Positions 1 to 11,583 of a DNA stretch of 64,000 nucleotides are shown one piece after another; position 1 is the first letter of the stretch, and each line of letters begins with the position of its first letter. The notes under the pieces are model-generated. The model was not told the DNA's origin, made no database searches, and was given only the letters and a program-made list of their open reading frames with translations. The position numbers and the translations under genes were made by a program. The stretch comes from Formicarius rufipectus. Lineage: Eukaryota; Chordata; Aves; Passeriformes; Formicariidae. The stretch spans positions 496,001-560,000 of the forward strand of contig VXAU01004018.1 in the NCBI GenBank assembly GCA_013399695.1. The letters are read 5' to 3'.

Positions 1-3000
1 AGGCAGCCACCTTTTTTGTCCACTTCATAATAAAAACCACAAAATTAGTTTTAAAAGGCCATGTAGCAAAGAGAATTAATGAATCTGAATATGAAACCAG
101 TTTATGAGGCTTTTTTAAAGTCTAGTCTCTCCTTTGGTTCAGCCAGAGAACAAAAACCCCCCATTATTCACAGAGCAGAAACAAGTTATATCAGCATTCA
201 AGAATTAAATGCAATTAAATATGCAGAGGCAGCCCAAGAGCAAGGTGATTTCTCTGTGAGTTGTCTGGCTGTGTGTTTAGAGTTGGTTGTCGCCAAGTTA
301 CATTATTTCCCCAGAGATCAAAACAAATCAACATTTCCCTGCTCAGTGTTTTTGAAGATGATGTTTCAGTAACAGCTGAACAGCAGGGTTGGAAGGAGAA
401 TGGGATTAGAGACAGAATATTAAAGGAGAAAAAATTCAAAGACTACAAGAACTTAAGGAGAGGAGATGGGACAAATTGTTATTATTTTAAATTATTTGGG
501 TTTAAATGATATCTTGTATGATTCCTCATGGGCACAAATTTATTGCAACTGCACCATTCCCTTGCAAATTATCAACCCCAAAGCAGACCAGACCATAATA
601 TGATCAAGGAGATGAGGAAAAAAAGAGCAGAGGATCCAGAAATTAGGGGACCAACCTCTTAAACATGCCAGATTTCCTGTTCTGAAGAAAGAAAAAAAAT
701 TCACAAGATAAATGTAACTGCAGGATTTTAGATAGGATACCTTGCAGCATGTACAGAATTCCCATTTACGGAATAAGTGAGACATTATACTGCTATTTTT
801 CTCTTTGATTATACACACTTCTGTGTGAGGTCAACATGTTAAGATTTCTTTTTTCTTTTTGTACAGTGTTCTGGGAGCACTTTTGCTGTGTCTGTCCTCT
901 ATCAATCTGCAGCTCTTCTCTCGTGACTGCTGCTGGCTTCACTGAATGAAGGACAGATTCTCCTGCAGTGAAAGATGCTTCTTCCTTTGGGGGGAAAAAA
1001 AAAATCCCAGCAAAACAGCAGGAGGGATATAACTGTACTCCTCACCTGCAGGAAGATATATTGCAATTTTTATTTGGTGTTTCAAGCATATGATGAAAAG
1101 CCCAGTTTGCTCACCTGGGTTTAGTGGAAGAAATTGAAGCTGCTTTTCTGCAAGGGCATGAGAAACTGTGGGAATAAGGATCCCCATGGCTTTTGACAGG
1201 ATTGATACCCACAGGGGACATCCCTCCTTGGTCAGGTCAGTTATACTACCTGGTCCCCGTAATCAATGTGCCCTCAGGGTGCAGGACTAGTACAACATGG
1301 GAGGAAATGGGGTGGCGTGTTTGCAGCTGCAAACAGTGGGGTCCTTCTCAGTTTTTAGGGTGATCAATGCTCACACCATGCAAATATCAGCCCTATTTTA
1401 CCTCACTGGGAACAGTAGTAGGGCCAGTTTGAGACTGGATATGCTATGCTGGCAATGCAAGTCTGATTTATTATTTAATAATAAGTTGTTGTATACATAA
1501 CTTTTATCATCCTTTATGCTCCTGCCTAGAAATCTCTTTGTCAGATTCCATGTAAGATGCAAATATCCTTTAATTTGATCAAATAAGCAATAAATCCCAT
1601 CTGGCTCAGCTGGCACGAGCACGCTCCAAGCCAGAGCATCTGCACTGCTTTACACCTGCAGAGATTTTGGCCCAAGTTTTGCTATAGCTGAGCTCCACAC
1701 AGTGAAAAATAACATTGATTTTCAATTCTCCAAGTAACAAAAATCAGATTTCTTTTTCTGCAGTCACATGGAAGAATGCTACCACCAGCACAGCTTTTCT
1801 TAGCATAAAACTGGGCTAATCAATGTGTGGCAGCCTGCATGGCAAACAGCATGGTTCCCATAGAAATGTGGGGGAAAAAAACCCCAAACCCACATTCAAC
1901 AGAAACATTTCCTCATATGTAGAAATGCCACTGATTTGTATGTTGGACCTAGAATGGGACATGGTTCAGCACACTTTGCATAGTGGAGGTGCATTTCAAG
2001 CCAGTTTCCCACTATATAGGCACCTATTTATATAGGCACCTGGGAACAGATGGAAAATGAGAGTTATCTGGCATTCCTTCTTTCTATCACAAGTATCTTA
2101 AAAATTTTAAGGCTTAAAGATGACTGAGATCCAGGACAGTGGCAGGGAATACCAGATGGTGGCATCAGCCTGTCTTATGCTTCTGATGATTTTATATACA
2201 ACTCTATTTAATTAAAGACCCCTCCTTAGGGTCCCAGTGGGAGGCTCTTTATAGGTGATGGGGGAAGGAGAAGCTCCTCTAACAATCTTGTACATGTCTT
2301 TTGCTTTCTTTGAGATTCCCCCACAGGTATTCATTCTAGTGTATGTTAAAGCATCCTATTTTTGATCTCTCCTGAGAGTGGGGTCCTATTAAATTATTGC
2401 AAAGAGCACAATAATATTATCATCTGCTGAACAGGACACCCATGCCTGCAGTCTCCAGCTCCAGACTGAAACATCCCAGCTTCTGCAACACAAGGAGAAA
2501 AATCTTGTTCCCTTTCAAGCAGGACTGGAGGAAGGCAGCACATACCTGTCTAAATGAGCACTTAAAATGAGGCCTCGGTGCTGGGAAGCCTCATCTCACA
2601 GAAAATCCCCCCAGATCTCCACTGCCTGAGTCAGGAGACAGTATGCTGCACCTTGGGAAGGCCCTAGGGCTCCCTCTCCCCAGCTCCTTCCAAGCTGGGC
2701 TGTGGCTGCTTCAGATGATGTTTTGTGAATGGGAAACTGAAGTGAAAGATGATAAAAGATGGTAAGAGCAAGGCAGAAAGCAGAGCCCGGGGAAGTGGTG
2801 GAGCCTTGCCAACATAAGCTGCCTCTGCCCATGGATGACAACTCCAGCCAGCTGAGGCACAACTTCCTTTCTGGATCGTGTGGTCTACAGGTTTGGTATG
2901 AGTTCAGCTAGAAAAATTCATGATATAATGGGAAAGAGTGACTACTTTGTCCCTCATGCCAAATTTGGCTTAGAGGTCTCCCACCAGATCACTCATCGAG

Positions 3001-3924
3001 TCCTTCTCCTGAATTGGCCAGACCTGAAAGGGTCAAAGCCCTGCTGTGCAGGACTGCCAGTGCAGCAGAAGACACTTGCATCTCCAGGGAAGAATATTTT
3101 CATCATGAGGATAAACATGAAACAGAGTCTTAATTCATGCAATCAAAACATCTTTGATGATTCACTTCCCACCATTCCTGTACAGTGTTTAGGCTATAAA
3201 TAGCTCTGTTTTAGGTGTAAAAGACTTGCAAACCATCCTCCCCATAGTCTTCAGCACAACAGAAGAACTCCAGCAGGGTTAGTGGCTGCTGGGTGTAAGG
3301 GCAGTATGGCACAGTTCCTTTGTCATCAGGTACCCGGGCTGGACACACACTCTGCAGGGCAGGATTGACAGACCTGTCAGGATGCTTGGGCATCAGTACC
3401 AGGAGGGACCCTTTCATCCAGCACTGAGACAGGCAGGGTGAAGACAGGATAACTGTGGAATGAGAGGTGAAGTATTTTTCAGCTGGTCACCCAGGGACAA
3501 GTAGCATTAAAAATGGAGATGGAGCTTTCCTTGGCCAAACAGTCATTAGAAGCAATGAAGAAAAATAAATGTGCAGTGAAAAAGCCTCTCTAACACAGTG
3601 ATGTAGCCTGCATAATCTTTATAAATGCACTAGCTAAAATATCTGATTTCCTTTAAGTGTGTGGTAATGAAAAAGTACCAGAGGTTTCAAGTGGAGGTCA
3701 GGTGAGTTCTCCTTCATATGAAGATTAACTCCATTACAGCTGGGAGTCTTCAATGAAAGAACTCCCAATGAAGACAGGAGACACAGGGCTCAGCAGAAAC
3801 TCTGCCATCCTGGTTGCTTCAGACATGAGCCTGGGCATGCACAAAGTCTGGTTTCCCTTAGACATCCCCTAAAATATCTCCAGCAATGGCATGGTACTGT
3901 TGGACAAGTCCTGCTCTTGGATTT
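1..3924. other. Unique non-coding sequence, no gene recognised
   Basis: I see no conserved domain, RNA gene or mobile element here. The longest open frame (2880-3203, plus, 107 codons) resembles nothing I know and lacks coding character. The only local structure is a 13-bp direct repeat (TATATAGGCACCT at 2013-2025 and 2029-2041, 16-bp period), plausibly replication slippage. Confidence 0.6.
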
Positions 3925-3992
3925 ATCACAGAATCAAGGAATATCCTGAGTTAGAAGGTACCGACAAGAATCATCAAACCAGCTCCTGCTCT
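3925..3992 (-). mobile_element. CR1 LINE, decayed 3' end
   Basis: Read on the plus strand, this begins ATCACAGAATCAAGGAATAT and continues with CCTGAGTTAGAAGG and ATCATCAAACCAGCTCCTGC. That is the reverse complement of a CR1 3' end of the subfamily ending in 'gagttggacttgatgatcc'. About 70 bp remain, so it is heavily 5'-truncated. The fragment at 14229 is the same subfamily in the opposite orientation. The assignment rests on motif recognition only. Confidence 0.6.
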
Positions 3993-4542
3993 GGGAAAGG
4001 TGAAAGGTGGCATCAAAGTCCTGCTGCTTCCCAGGCAATAGCTGTGTGTCTGGGGACCACTAGAAAATACAAAAGGAGAGTCAAGGCCTATGCCCATGGC
4101 TGCTGACTGGAAGTGGTTAAGAGAACCCATGGTATTACCAAGCCCCAGGGATGCAAAACACAACTACAACAATTCAGACATGCTTTTAAGCAGAGGATAT
4201 CATATTGCAAAACTGTAGTGCTGGTATTAAATCTTCTCATTATTTTCATGTGTTGCTCACCTTTCATGAGTTTCCCAGCTGGAGCCTTTGGGAGGAAAAG
4301 TAATCTAGGACTTGATTCCTAGGTGTGAAGTGGATGCTCTGGAGGGTTTAAGCAGAGCCCAGCTCCAGTCCCCAGGAGCTGGGGTTGTCTGGAAACACTG
4401 GGATCATACACTGCATGCATGTGCTGCTGGCCAGATTCCTAAATGCTTCCACTGTGCTTTTGGCTCTTGATTACTGCTGTTCTCAAGGAAACCGCTGGAT
4501 TCACTTGTTCTGGAAAAAAAGTATTAAAACAAAAAGTCATAA
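3993..4542. other. Unique non-coding sequence
   Basis: Nothing is recognised between the CR1 remnant and the CpG-rich patch. The last bases before 4543 are A-rich and contain a stop (TAA at 4540-4542) that closes the open frame of the next feature upstream. Confidence 0.5.
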
Positions 4543-4893
4543 TACAATTCAGATAATGGCAGAGTTCGGGAAGACTTCAAAGGGCTCCGAGATGGAAGAG
4601 TCTCATATGGAAAGAAGGTACGGAGCACCACGGGCTGCACTGACAGTGTGGGCTACGGGCAGTTCATCACAGCCCTTAATGGGGCCATCCCGCTGCCAGC
4701 CGTGATCCAGGTCCCCTCTCCCAGGGCACTGGGAACGGCCCGGGGCACGGAGCAAGCGCTTGGCATTTGCCTAATGAGAGTTCAGCAGCAGAAGGTTGAG
4801 AGGAAGGAGAAATGTGCAGGGGGAGCAGCAAAGCGACTCGGACGGCAGAGCGGGCAACCTCGGCGGGTCTTTAAGGAACACATTTGTACATGA
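4543..4893 (+). CDS. Candidate open frame of unknown identity in a CpG-rich patch
   Basis: This frame is open for 117 codons, from just after a TAA at 4540-4542 to a stop at 4891-4893, and has no in-frame ATG. The part at 4561-4710 looks more exon-like than anything else in the window: third positions are mostly G or C and the residue mix is balanced (for example SVGYGQFITALNGAIPLP, starting about 4645). From about 4711 it becomes R, K and G rich and less convincing. I know no family for it. There is no good polypyrimidine tract before it and only a weak donor (CAG|GTCCCC at about 4710). It could be an exon, an exon remnant, transcribed non-coding DNA or a chance product of high GC. I infer nothing about function. 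Confidence 0.2.
   Translation, partial: YNSDNGRVREDFKGLRDGRVSYGKKVRSTTGCTDSVGYGQFITALNGAIPLPAVIQVPSPRALGTARGTEQALGICLMRVQQQKVERKEKCAGGAAKRLGRQSGQPRRVFKEHICT
4565..4866. promoter_or_regulatory. CpG-rich patch (small CpG-island-like segment)
   Basis: By hand I count 17 CpG dinucleotides between 4567 and 4865 at about 60% GC, giving an observed/expected ratio near 0.65. The flanks are AT-rich and almost free of CpG. In a vertebrate genome this suggests DNA left unmethylated in the germ line, such as a promoter, an enhancer or recently constrained sequence. It abuts an AT-rich block with likely regulatory character. I see no clear TATA box or initiator. Confidence 0.4.
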
Positions 4894-5215
4894 GCTAACA
4901 ACTCTGCTACACTTTCATACGTCATTAGGCTAATGTTCTGCTTAAAGAGAGTCATCAATCATTCTGTTATTAAACCCTTTTGTGCCTGGCAACAAATTGA
5001 TGGGAAACGAAAGCATTAGTAGGTTGTTTGAGGATTATAAAACAGCACTTGTAAGGCTCCCACTGCTTCAGCGGAAGGTGAAAAAGCACAGAGGAGCTAA
5101 TTGATCGTGCCAAAACAAGCCTCCAAAAGTGCTGCGACCTAAATGGAAATAAGCAATTGAGTTGCCTTTTATTTGCTCTGACATGCTTCAGGGTTCCAAG
5201 CATACTTTTGGGTTG
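4888..5215. promoter_or_regulatory. Possible conserved regulatory block
   Basis: This is an AT-rich stretch with repeated homeodomain-type cores and TGACA/TCATCAAT-like words: CATTAGGCTAATG, TCATCAATCATT, GTTATTAAACC, GAGCTAATTGATCG, AAGCAATTGAG. It also keeps a few CpGs. No repeat family is recognised. The resemblance to vertebrate conserved non-coding elements is compositional; conservation itself cannot be seen from one sequence. Confidence 0.3.
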
Positions 5216-6153
5216 CATTTTCAGCTTTTTTCCCCACAAGTCCTGAAACTTGCATTTCTCAAAAAAAGAAAGCCAAAAACCGGTAAAGAACAAGGCAGGC
5301 TGCGAACCTCCTGAAACATACAGTGCCAGCAGCTTGTACCTTAAGGAGGATGAATTGATACCAGACTCCGTATTTCAGAATAAAATGCTACACTCTTGCT
5401 CAGAACTTATTAAATACATATATATATTCCAGCATTTGTTGCTCGATATTTCAGTAACTGGTTGCAGGGAGTTTATAGTGCCCAGCTTAATTCTGTGCTG
5501 AAATTTTGCACTTAAACCAGGGGTAAAACTCTTCTGTCTCACAAGTGCATTGCTAAGTTTAACTTCCAGTTTATAGTCATGGGTTTTTCAGGGAAACCAC
5601 ACTTTATGCATCACATCCTGTATGAAACACATTTTGACTTTTCCCAGGAAGCAGTTAAAAATCCCATTTATTAGCCCTGTCAACAGCAGCTGTCGAAATG
5701 CTATAAGCCCTACTGGTTCTTCATTTCCCCAGCTGTAGCTCCTTGAAGAGAACAATGAGAGGTCAAAGGCAGTGGCAGCCCATTTTCCTGCTCTGAGGTC
5801 TAAGTCCTTCCCCAGCCCTCATCAACCACAACATAGAGCAGGTGAAGGCATCAGCTCACACTCTCTTCCAGCACAAGAAAGAGGTGCCTTTGACTGGCAC
5901 CAGTAAGAGCCACATGAAAAAAGAGGCCAGATGAGATGGCTGTTCACATGATTGGGAAAAGAACTGCAGCCCCCCAGCCCAAGGGTGCCAAGATGAAGGT
6001 GCTCACTGAGATTCAGGAGCAGCACTTGGAGCAAGCAAGTGCTTGGAAAGCCCATGAGGGTTAATAGACAGACAAAACACCTTGGGCTCTGAACCTTTTA
6101 AAGGCTGGGGGAAGAGAGCTCTGCTCCTGCCCACAGGTTTCAGTGCAGGGAGT
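5216..6153. other. Unique non-coding sequence
   Basis: No gene or repeat is recognised. A short TA run (5417-5426) and pyrimidine-rich patches are the only local features. Confidence 0.5.
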
Positions 6154-6272
6154 ACAGAAGGTTTTGGGTTGGAAGGGAACTTCAACAATGTCTAATTCCA
6201 ATCTCCCTTACACTAGATCAGGTTGCTCCAAGACCCATCCAGCCTGGCCTTGAACACTTCCAGGGATAGGGA
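6154..6272 (-). mobile_element. CR1 LINE 3'-end fragment
   Basis: The plus strand reads GGTTTTGGGTTGGAAGGGAA, then an ACTAGATCAGGTTGCTCCAA-type stretch, then CCAGCCTGGCCTTGAACACT and CCAGGGATAGG. This is the reverse complement of the last 120 bp or so of CR1. The element stops abruptly near 6272, as expected of 5' truncation during reverse transcription. Many substitutions suggest an old insertion. Confidence 0.85.
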
Positions 6273-9160
6273 TGAACTGCGAGGTAGAAGGAGACTCCTT
6301 TCTTGTGCCAAACAGGTTTTGAATACCCACCTTGTGTTACTGATGCTGACGGGTCCAAACCAGCCATATCTTCCTGCCTAGCAAGGGGCTTTTCTACTTA
6401 CACAACAGCTTGAATTATATATATGAATGGGGGAAGCAGAAGGCTTTTGCAGTTTGATGTCTCCCTCCAGCTCCTCACACCAGCAGGAGAGGAACAACAG
6501 CAGAGCCTTGTCTGCTTCTTAAGCCCCACCAAATGATTACCTTTTGCCCTCAGCTCCAATTCCACCACAGAGAGGGAGGCAGCAGCCACCTGGCAGACTG
6601 CCTTGGGAGGGGTCTGGCTGGTCACCTTGTTGTGACACACTTCAGACAGAGGCCTTGCAGAGCAAACAGACCTTCATTTCACACTGAGAGAACAGCAGAG
6701 CAGATTGAAAGGCTCTGGGAAGCAACACAGGCAACATAAGTCTCCTGGCTATCTACTGTACATGCTAGAGACAAAACAGATCCCTAAACCTCTACATGCC
6801 ATAAAAATGCCAAAAGCAGAAAACAGTAGAGACAACTATTGCACTGTTACCCATAACAGTTTTATGTCTCAGAATCCTCTGGATATGAATTTTTCATTTT
6901 TTTTTTTCCTTCAATAAGCATGAGCACACCAGAAAGAACAGTAAAAGAGAAAGTATCATGGGTAATTTCACATGGGGGATAGGAGCGAGTAAGAGCAATC
7001 AAGCCCCATGATCTAGAAAGTCAGCCTCTTTTCAGAGATTGGAGGGTGGAAACAACTTTTGTTTTCATTTTATGATTGAAGCTAACAGCCTTAATTCTTT
7101 CTTTGTCACTAATTAGCAAAGAAACCATGACTAAGTCAATTTAGTCAGAGACTAAACACAAGAGAATAATCCCAAATTAATGGTTCCACTTGTAACCTTC
7201 TGGGCAGAATTAAGGTGACTTGCATGTTTGTTTTTGCACTTCTATGTCTCAACACCTTTGGGCTTCTCTTTAAACTTAGTTTTGAATTCAAATTCCTGAT
7301 TGTGTTTTCTTGGGGCTGGAGCACCCTTGTGCTGTGCTTTACCCATAAGCTCAACCCTGACTCTCCCTTCTTTGTTTTCTAGAGCTGTAGCCAAATAGAT
7401 GATGTTAATAATCCACATTCAGGCTGCATGCTGTGTGCTAAGTCAAATCCTAACAGAATCCCTTACTTTTAATGCAAACAAATACAACAGCAAACAGATA
7501 CATTTCCCCATTTATTTTCATTTTGAGAAGAACAATGAATTAGCAAAGAAAGCAGATGCAGGAGCATTTACAGAAGCACATGGGATCCTGGCTGGTATAA
7601 TCTGCTACAAAGTCTCTGCTGACTCCTATCCTCTGCAACATTAATCAGCTGCTGTGCTCTTTCCTCCACACCAAGCTCATCCTGCCCCAGTCCCCTCCTT
7701 GAGGAGGTGGCACTGCCCTGCAAGCAGCAATGGAGCTGTTTCTAATAAAGTGGCACCAGGGGTGAGCTGTGTGACACCGAAGCAGATGTGAATTTATGAA
7801 GTTTTCTTTCTTGTGAAATCCTAAAGCTCAGATATAATCAGTTAAAAGCCTTTCAAATAGCATCATCCTCCCAACAGGGTGCCTTCCTGGAAGCTCAAGG
7901 TAAAACATGAGCAGGGCTTCCCTCTCTGTGACAGCCTTGCCACCTCGGCCAGCCATGCTTTAGTAATTCCAGTGCTGCTAAAAAGCTTAGAGTAAAAAGG
8001 CAGGCAAACACCAGGGCTCTGCAGGCTGCTTTTAGCCAGGTGTTTGAACTCCTGACACCCTGGCACTATTATTTTTGTTAACAATATGGAAGAGAATGGT
8101 AGAGCAGGGCCCAGGGCTGGTCTGCAAAGAGCAACACAATCACTTGCAGGTGCCTCATTCTCTGTAATGCTGTGAGTCAAACTTCTGGTATATGTGGTTT
8201 CTGTTAAAGCTGGATGAGGAAAAGTCCCCTTGGATTAGGACTGCCAGCAACTGGCTCTCTGGCAGGGCAATGATCTAATTAGCTAAGTTCCTGTCCATGG
8301 AAGAGTCCTTTATATCTCTCCAGACCTCCTTGGTGCTCACTCCCTGCTCCCACACCTACACCTCAACAGTATAAACATCTCCAGGTAAGCAAGCAGAACA
8401 CCTTTAGAAGCTTGCTTAGAGGGCAGAAAGTTCCAGCAACCCAGCCCAGCCACCAGGGCATTGACCAGAGCAGGAGAGACCCCAGCAGAAAGCTCACAGG
8501 AACTCCAACCTACCACCCCAAGCTGAAGCACATTTGGGGAAGCAGAAGACTCTCCTCTTAGAGCTTTATGATTCTTTACAGCACAATTGAGTACTTGTTA
8601 GACCAGAAAGAGAGAAAATATGCACAAACGTGCAAAATATGCCTAAGATACTGCAGCTCTGGGGCACTAGAAATAGCTCCAAGATGTAATGGCACTGTGC
8701 AAAATAAAGGTGCTTTCCAGGAAGCAAAGCTGAGACACAGAACTTCAGAGTTTCTGTGAGTGCTCAAACCAACACAGATCTCACATTAAAAAAAGGATCT
8801 AGCAGCAGTGACACCACCCCTGGACAGGACTGTGCAGATATTTTTTTGGGGCTCAGGCATGGGGTGGACTCTTTTTTTAGTACCTCGAGGGCAGCAGCTC
8901 ATTGATGCATGTGCACAGACACTTCTGATCCTCTGAAATTACACCACTGCTTGCAAGCCTAATAGAACAGAATTAAGACAAATACCTGAACACTGCAAAC
9001 ATGAGGAAGCTCCAAAACCAGCTGGAGGAACTTGTTATAAAAGGAATCCTTCATATTTCATGCACTAAAACCCCAGAACCAGTATAACTTATTGAGCAGT
9101 GCCAAGGACAAATTGAAGAGGAAAAGGCAAAATTAAAGAATCTTTTCAGTTTCTATCATT
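6273..9160. other. Unique non-coding sequence
   Basis: No gene is recognised. An 11-base T run lies at about 6898-6908. An AT-rich block at 7030-7190 is listed separately. Open frames here (for example 7863-8180, minus) have no recognisable content. Confidence 0.5.
7030..7190. promoter_or_regulatory. Possible conserved regulatory block
   Basis: This short AT-rich segment holds CAGCCTTAATTC, CACTAATTAGCAAAG, TGACTAAGTCAATTTAGTCA (an AP-1/MAF-like TGACTAAGTCA with a partial inverted repeat) and AATTAATGG. The density of homeodomain and bZIP-type words is above its surroundings. The evidence is composition only. Confidence 0.25.
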
Positions 9161-9175
9161 AAAAAAAAAAAAAAA
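9161..9175. repeat. Poly-A tract (15)
   Basis: Fifteen uninterrupted A bases follow TTTCTATCATT. No poly-A signal lies just upstream and no known transcript is seen, so it reads as a simple homopolymer and not a retrocopy tail. Confidence 0.9.
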
Positions 9176-9458
9176 TCTCTGAAACAGTCATGATATCAAA
9201 ATGCATATTAAAGTATTTTATGAAATATTGTGCCCTCAAAAGAATTATAGAAAAGAAATGACAATGGAATTCATTGCTTAATGAAGTCATTACTGGAGAT
9301 ACCTTACAGCACACAAGCCCAATCCTTATGTTATTTGGCCAAATATGGAGGGGAAAGTTTGTTTTCAAGTATGAACAGTCTAAAATTAGCTCCATCCTCA
9401 GCCTTTGACACTGCCCACATCAGACTTTTCCACAGCAAGGTCAAACATGGAAAGACAC
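9176..9458. other. Unique non-coding sequence
   Basis: AT-rich sequence between the poly-A tract and a CR1 fragment. Nothing is recognised. Confidence 0.5.
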
Positions 9459-9594
9459 TCCTGGAAGTGCCCAAGGCCAGGTTGGATGGAGCTGTGAGCA
9501 ACCTGGTCACATGGAAGGCATCCCTGCCCATGGCAGGGGGGATGGAACTGTATGATCTCTAAAGGTCCCTTCCAAACCAAGCCATTCTGTGATT
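9459..9594 (+). mobile_element. CR1 LINE 3'-end fragment
   Basis: It starts at CCTGGAAGTGCCCAAGGCCA and runs through GGTTGGATGGAGCTGTGAGC, CCCTGCCCATGGCAGGGG and AAAGGTCCCTTCCAAACCAA to GCCATTCTGTGATTT. This is the sense-strand 3' end of CR1, ending in its ATTCTGTGA tail. The 5' end is truncated. Moderate divergence. Confidence 0.9.
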
Positions 9595-10637
9595 TAAAAA
9601 GACCTCAAATCACTCATTTTCAAACATCAAAATGCACAACTAGTAATTCAACAACCAGGTAAATCAAAAGCTAAGAGGTAGAATAAACAACACAAGGCAC
9701 ATCTGTAGTACTATGGGAAGAGCTGACCTCTTTGAGGACTTGGGGATCATATTTCATTGCAAAGGGCACTTTGCTGAAGCCCAAAGCCCTTGGTACTCAA
9801 GGTGACACTTGCTGATGCCATCAGGGCTGTAGAATTGCACATGGCAAACAACTGGGTTGAAGAACCTCTGTGCTCTGCAAAACACAACCAGATATGATAA
9901 ATCAATGAAATTACCACACAGCATTATTAGGAGCTTTTGCTCAAAAGCTGCTTGTCCAAGGAAGCTAAGACTGGGACAGCTTACCCAGTATTTGTCAAAG
10001 CAGCAGTTCTGGTGAGGCCTGTGTAAATAAGGCAGCATTCCAAGCTGATAATCCAATAAAGGGATGTGTGCCACATACCAGAGAGCACCAGGCTTGTTGC
10101 TGTGCACTGTCCTCACTATTCATCTGGTCCAGCAGTAATATATGAGGGCTCCCAGGCTGTTTCCAGGGGTTCTCAGCAACTCACTGAGAAACAAAAAAGG
10201 CCCCCAATGACCTGCTGTGCAGTGGAAACCTACTGCAGCCTGTCAGCTCTGGAGAAAGCTATTACTACAGTTAAGGTAGGAAAGTATGGAAAACACTTCT
10301 AGGAAACTTATGGAGACCTCCCAAACAACACTGGAGTGAGTGGGAAAACAGATCTGTATTTTGTGAAACAGAATTGGGAATCCTATCTCCACTCATCCCA
10401 CCAGGATCAGGGTTGTCAATACATGCAACATTGTCCTGGGATCCCCAGCAGCTCCAGCTCGTGATAGAAGATGCCAAGAGGAGAAGCTAAGAAATTACTA
10501 AATTATTCTATGCAAGTAAATGTTTTAACAAGGATGATAGTTCTACAAAAAAATGCTTCTACCCATAGCTCTGGGCTAGGAAGAGTTAAACACCCCAAGT
10601 CTGCAAAACAGCACAGGGTTTTTTAATTCTTTGCCTC
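9595..10637. other. Unique non-coding sequence
   Basis: No gene is recognised. An open frame on the minus strand (9754-10116, 120 codons) has no recognisable domain. Confidence 0.5.
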
Positions 10638-10650
10638 TTTTTTTTTTTTT
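10638..10650. repeat. Poly-T tract (13) in a pyrimidine-rich stretch
   Basis: Thirteen T bases inside a pyrimidine-rich patch (about 10619-10662). Simple low-complexity DNA. Confidence 0.9.
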
Positions 10651-10839
10651 CCTTCCTTTGAATGGGTTTGTTTGTTTCCCTTGGAAGCTGCAGTCACACA
10701 CAATAGGCAGATTTTTCAATTAAGCCATTTTTTTCCACTTTTAGTCTTCAATGGAGCCCAGGTGCCAATTGTTTGCTGTCTGATTTCTGCCTTCCCTTTC
10801 CTGCCTGCAGCTTAACCCTTTTCTCCCCTTCCTGCTTTT

Positions 10840-11070
10840 TGGGGGGGTCATTGATCAAATTCACTCCTAACGCTGATGTCTGATAAACAATTACTAAACA
10901 GCTTGGTAATGGTCTGTATTAAGTATCAGTGACAATAAACAAGTGGGTATACAGACCTTTCATTGGTGAATTTAGCAACAGAAAATTAAATATTAACTAG
11001 TCATCTTCCCGCTGAAGCTCTCCTCAGACCATATTTATTCATAAAGTGAAAGCATTTGGGTTTTATTAAA
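10840..11070. promoter_or_regulatory. Possible conserved regulatory block
   Basis: AT-rich and free of known repeats, with many short words typical of developmental enhancers: GTCATTGATCAAATTC (TCF/LEF-like ATCAAA), GATAAACAATTACT (forkhead/SOX/homeodomain-like), GGTAATGG, CAATAAACAAG (forkhead-like), CATTGGTG and AAATTAAATATTAACTAG. This is inference from composition only. Confidence 0.3.
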
Positions 11071-11540
11071 AAAATATGTTGCTCTGCAGCATTGTTAGTA
11101 GAGCAAGGGGAAAGATGGGCCAGTTTTAAAGCTGCAGTGCCAGAGGGTGAGGAGCACCTGATCTGCATCCCTTACAGCTGCCAGTCCTCACCCAGTGGGG
11201 AGCGAGAGCAGGGAAAAGGGAGGAGAAAGGGGAGGTAATAAGAAAGCAGCAGAACAACCAAGCATGGAGAAGGCAAGGCTAAATCTAAAACTACAGTCCT
11301 CAAGAATTGAAAAAGCGTATTTTTAGGAGTATCACATCCAACCTGGGATGAAGGACTTGTGCTCTTTCCAGATCCTCCCAGCACCAGAATCCATGAAAAT
11401 AACCCACCTGGAGATGGCATCCCATCTGTGCAGATGAGCTGCTCCTTTCAGCCTTGTAGAGGTTCTTCTCCAGCACCACACACCAGCCAGTGCTGTTCTT
11501 GTACCACTCAGGGCTGAGCCATGTGCAGCAACCTGCCTCT
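11071..11540. other. Unique non-coding sequence
   Basis: Nothing is recognised. A purine-rich stretch lies at 11199-11237. Confidence 0.5.
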
Positions 11541-11583
11541 TGTGGTTTTTGTTTTGGTTTTTTTTTTGTTTTCTTTTTTTTCC
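11541..11583. repeat. T-rich low-complexity tract with interspersed G
   Basis: Runs of T broken by single or double G and one C. A simple tract. An open frame that crosses it on the minus strand (lysine-rich) is an artefact of the tract. Confidence 0.85.

Noticed and set aside
9161..9175. Poly-A tract as the tail of a processed pseudogene (also 20270-20284 and 26470-26490)
   Set aside because: No recognisable transcript or correctly placed poly-A signal upstream and no target-site duplication seen. CR1 does not mobilise poly-A transcripts efficiently, so such retrocopies are rare in birds.
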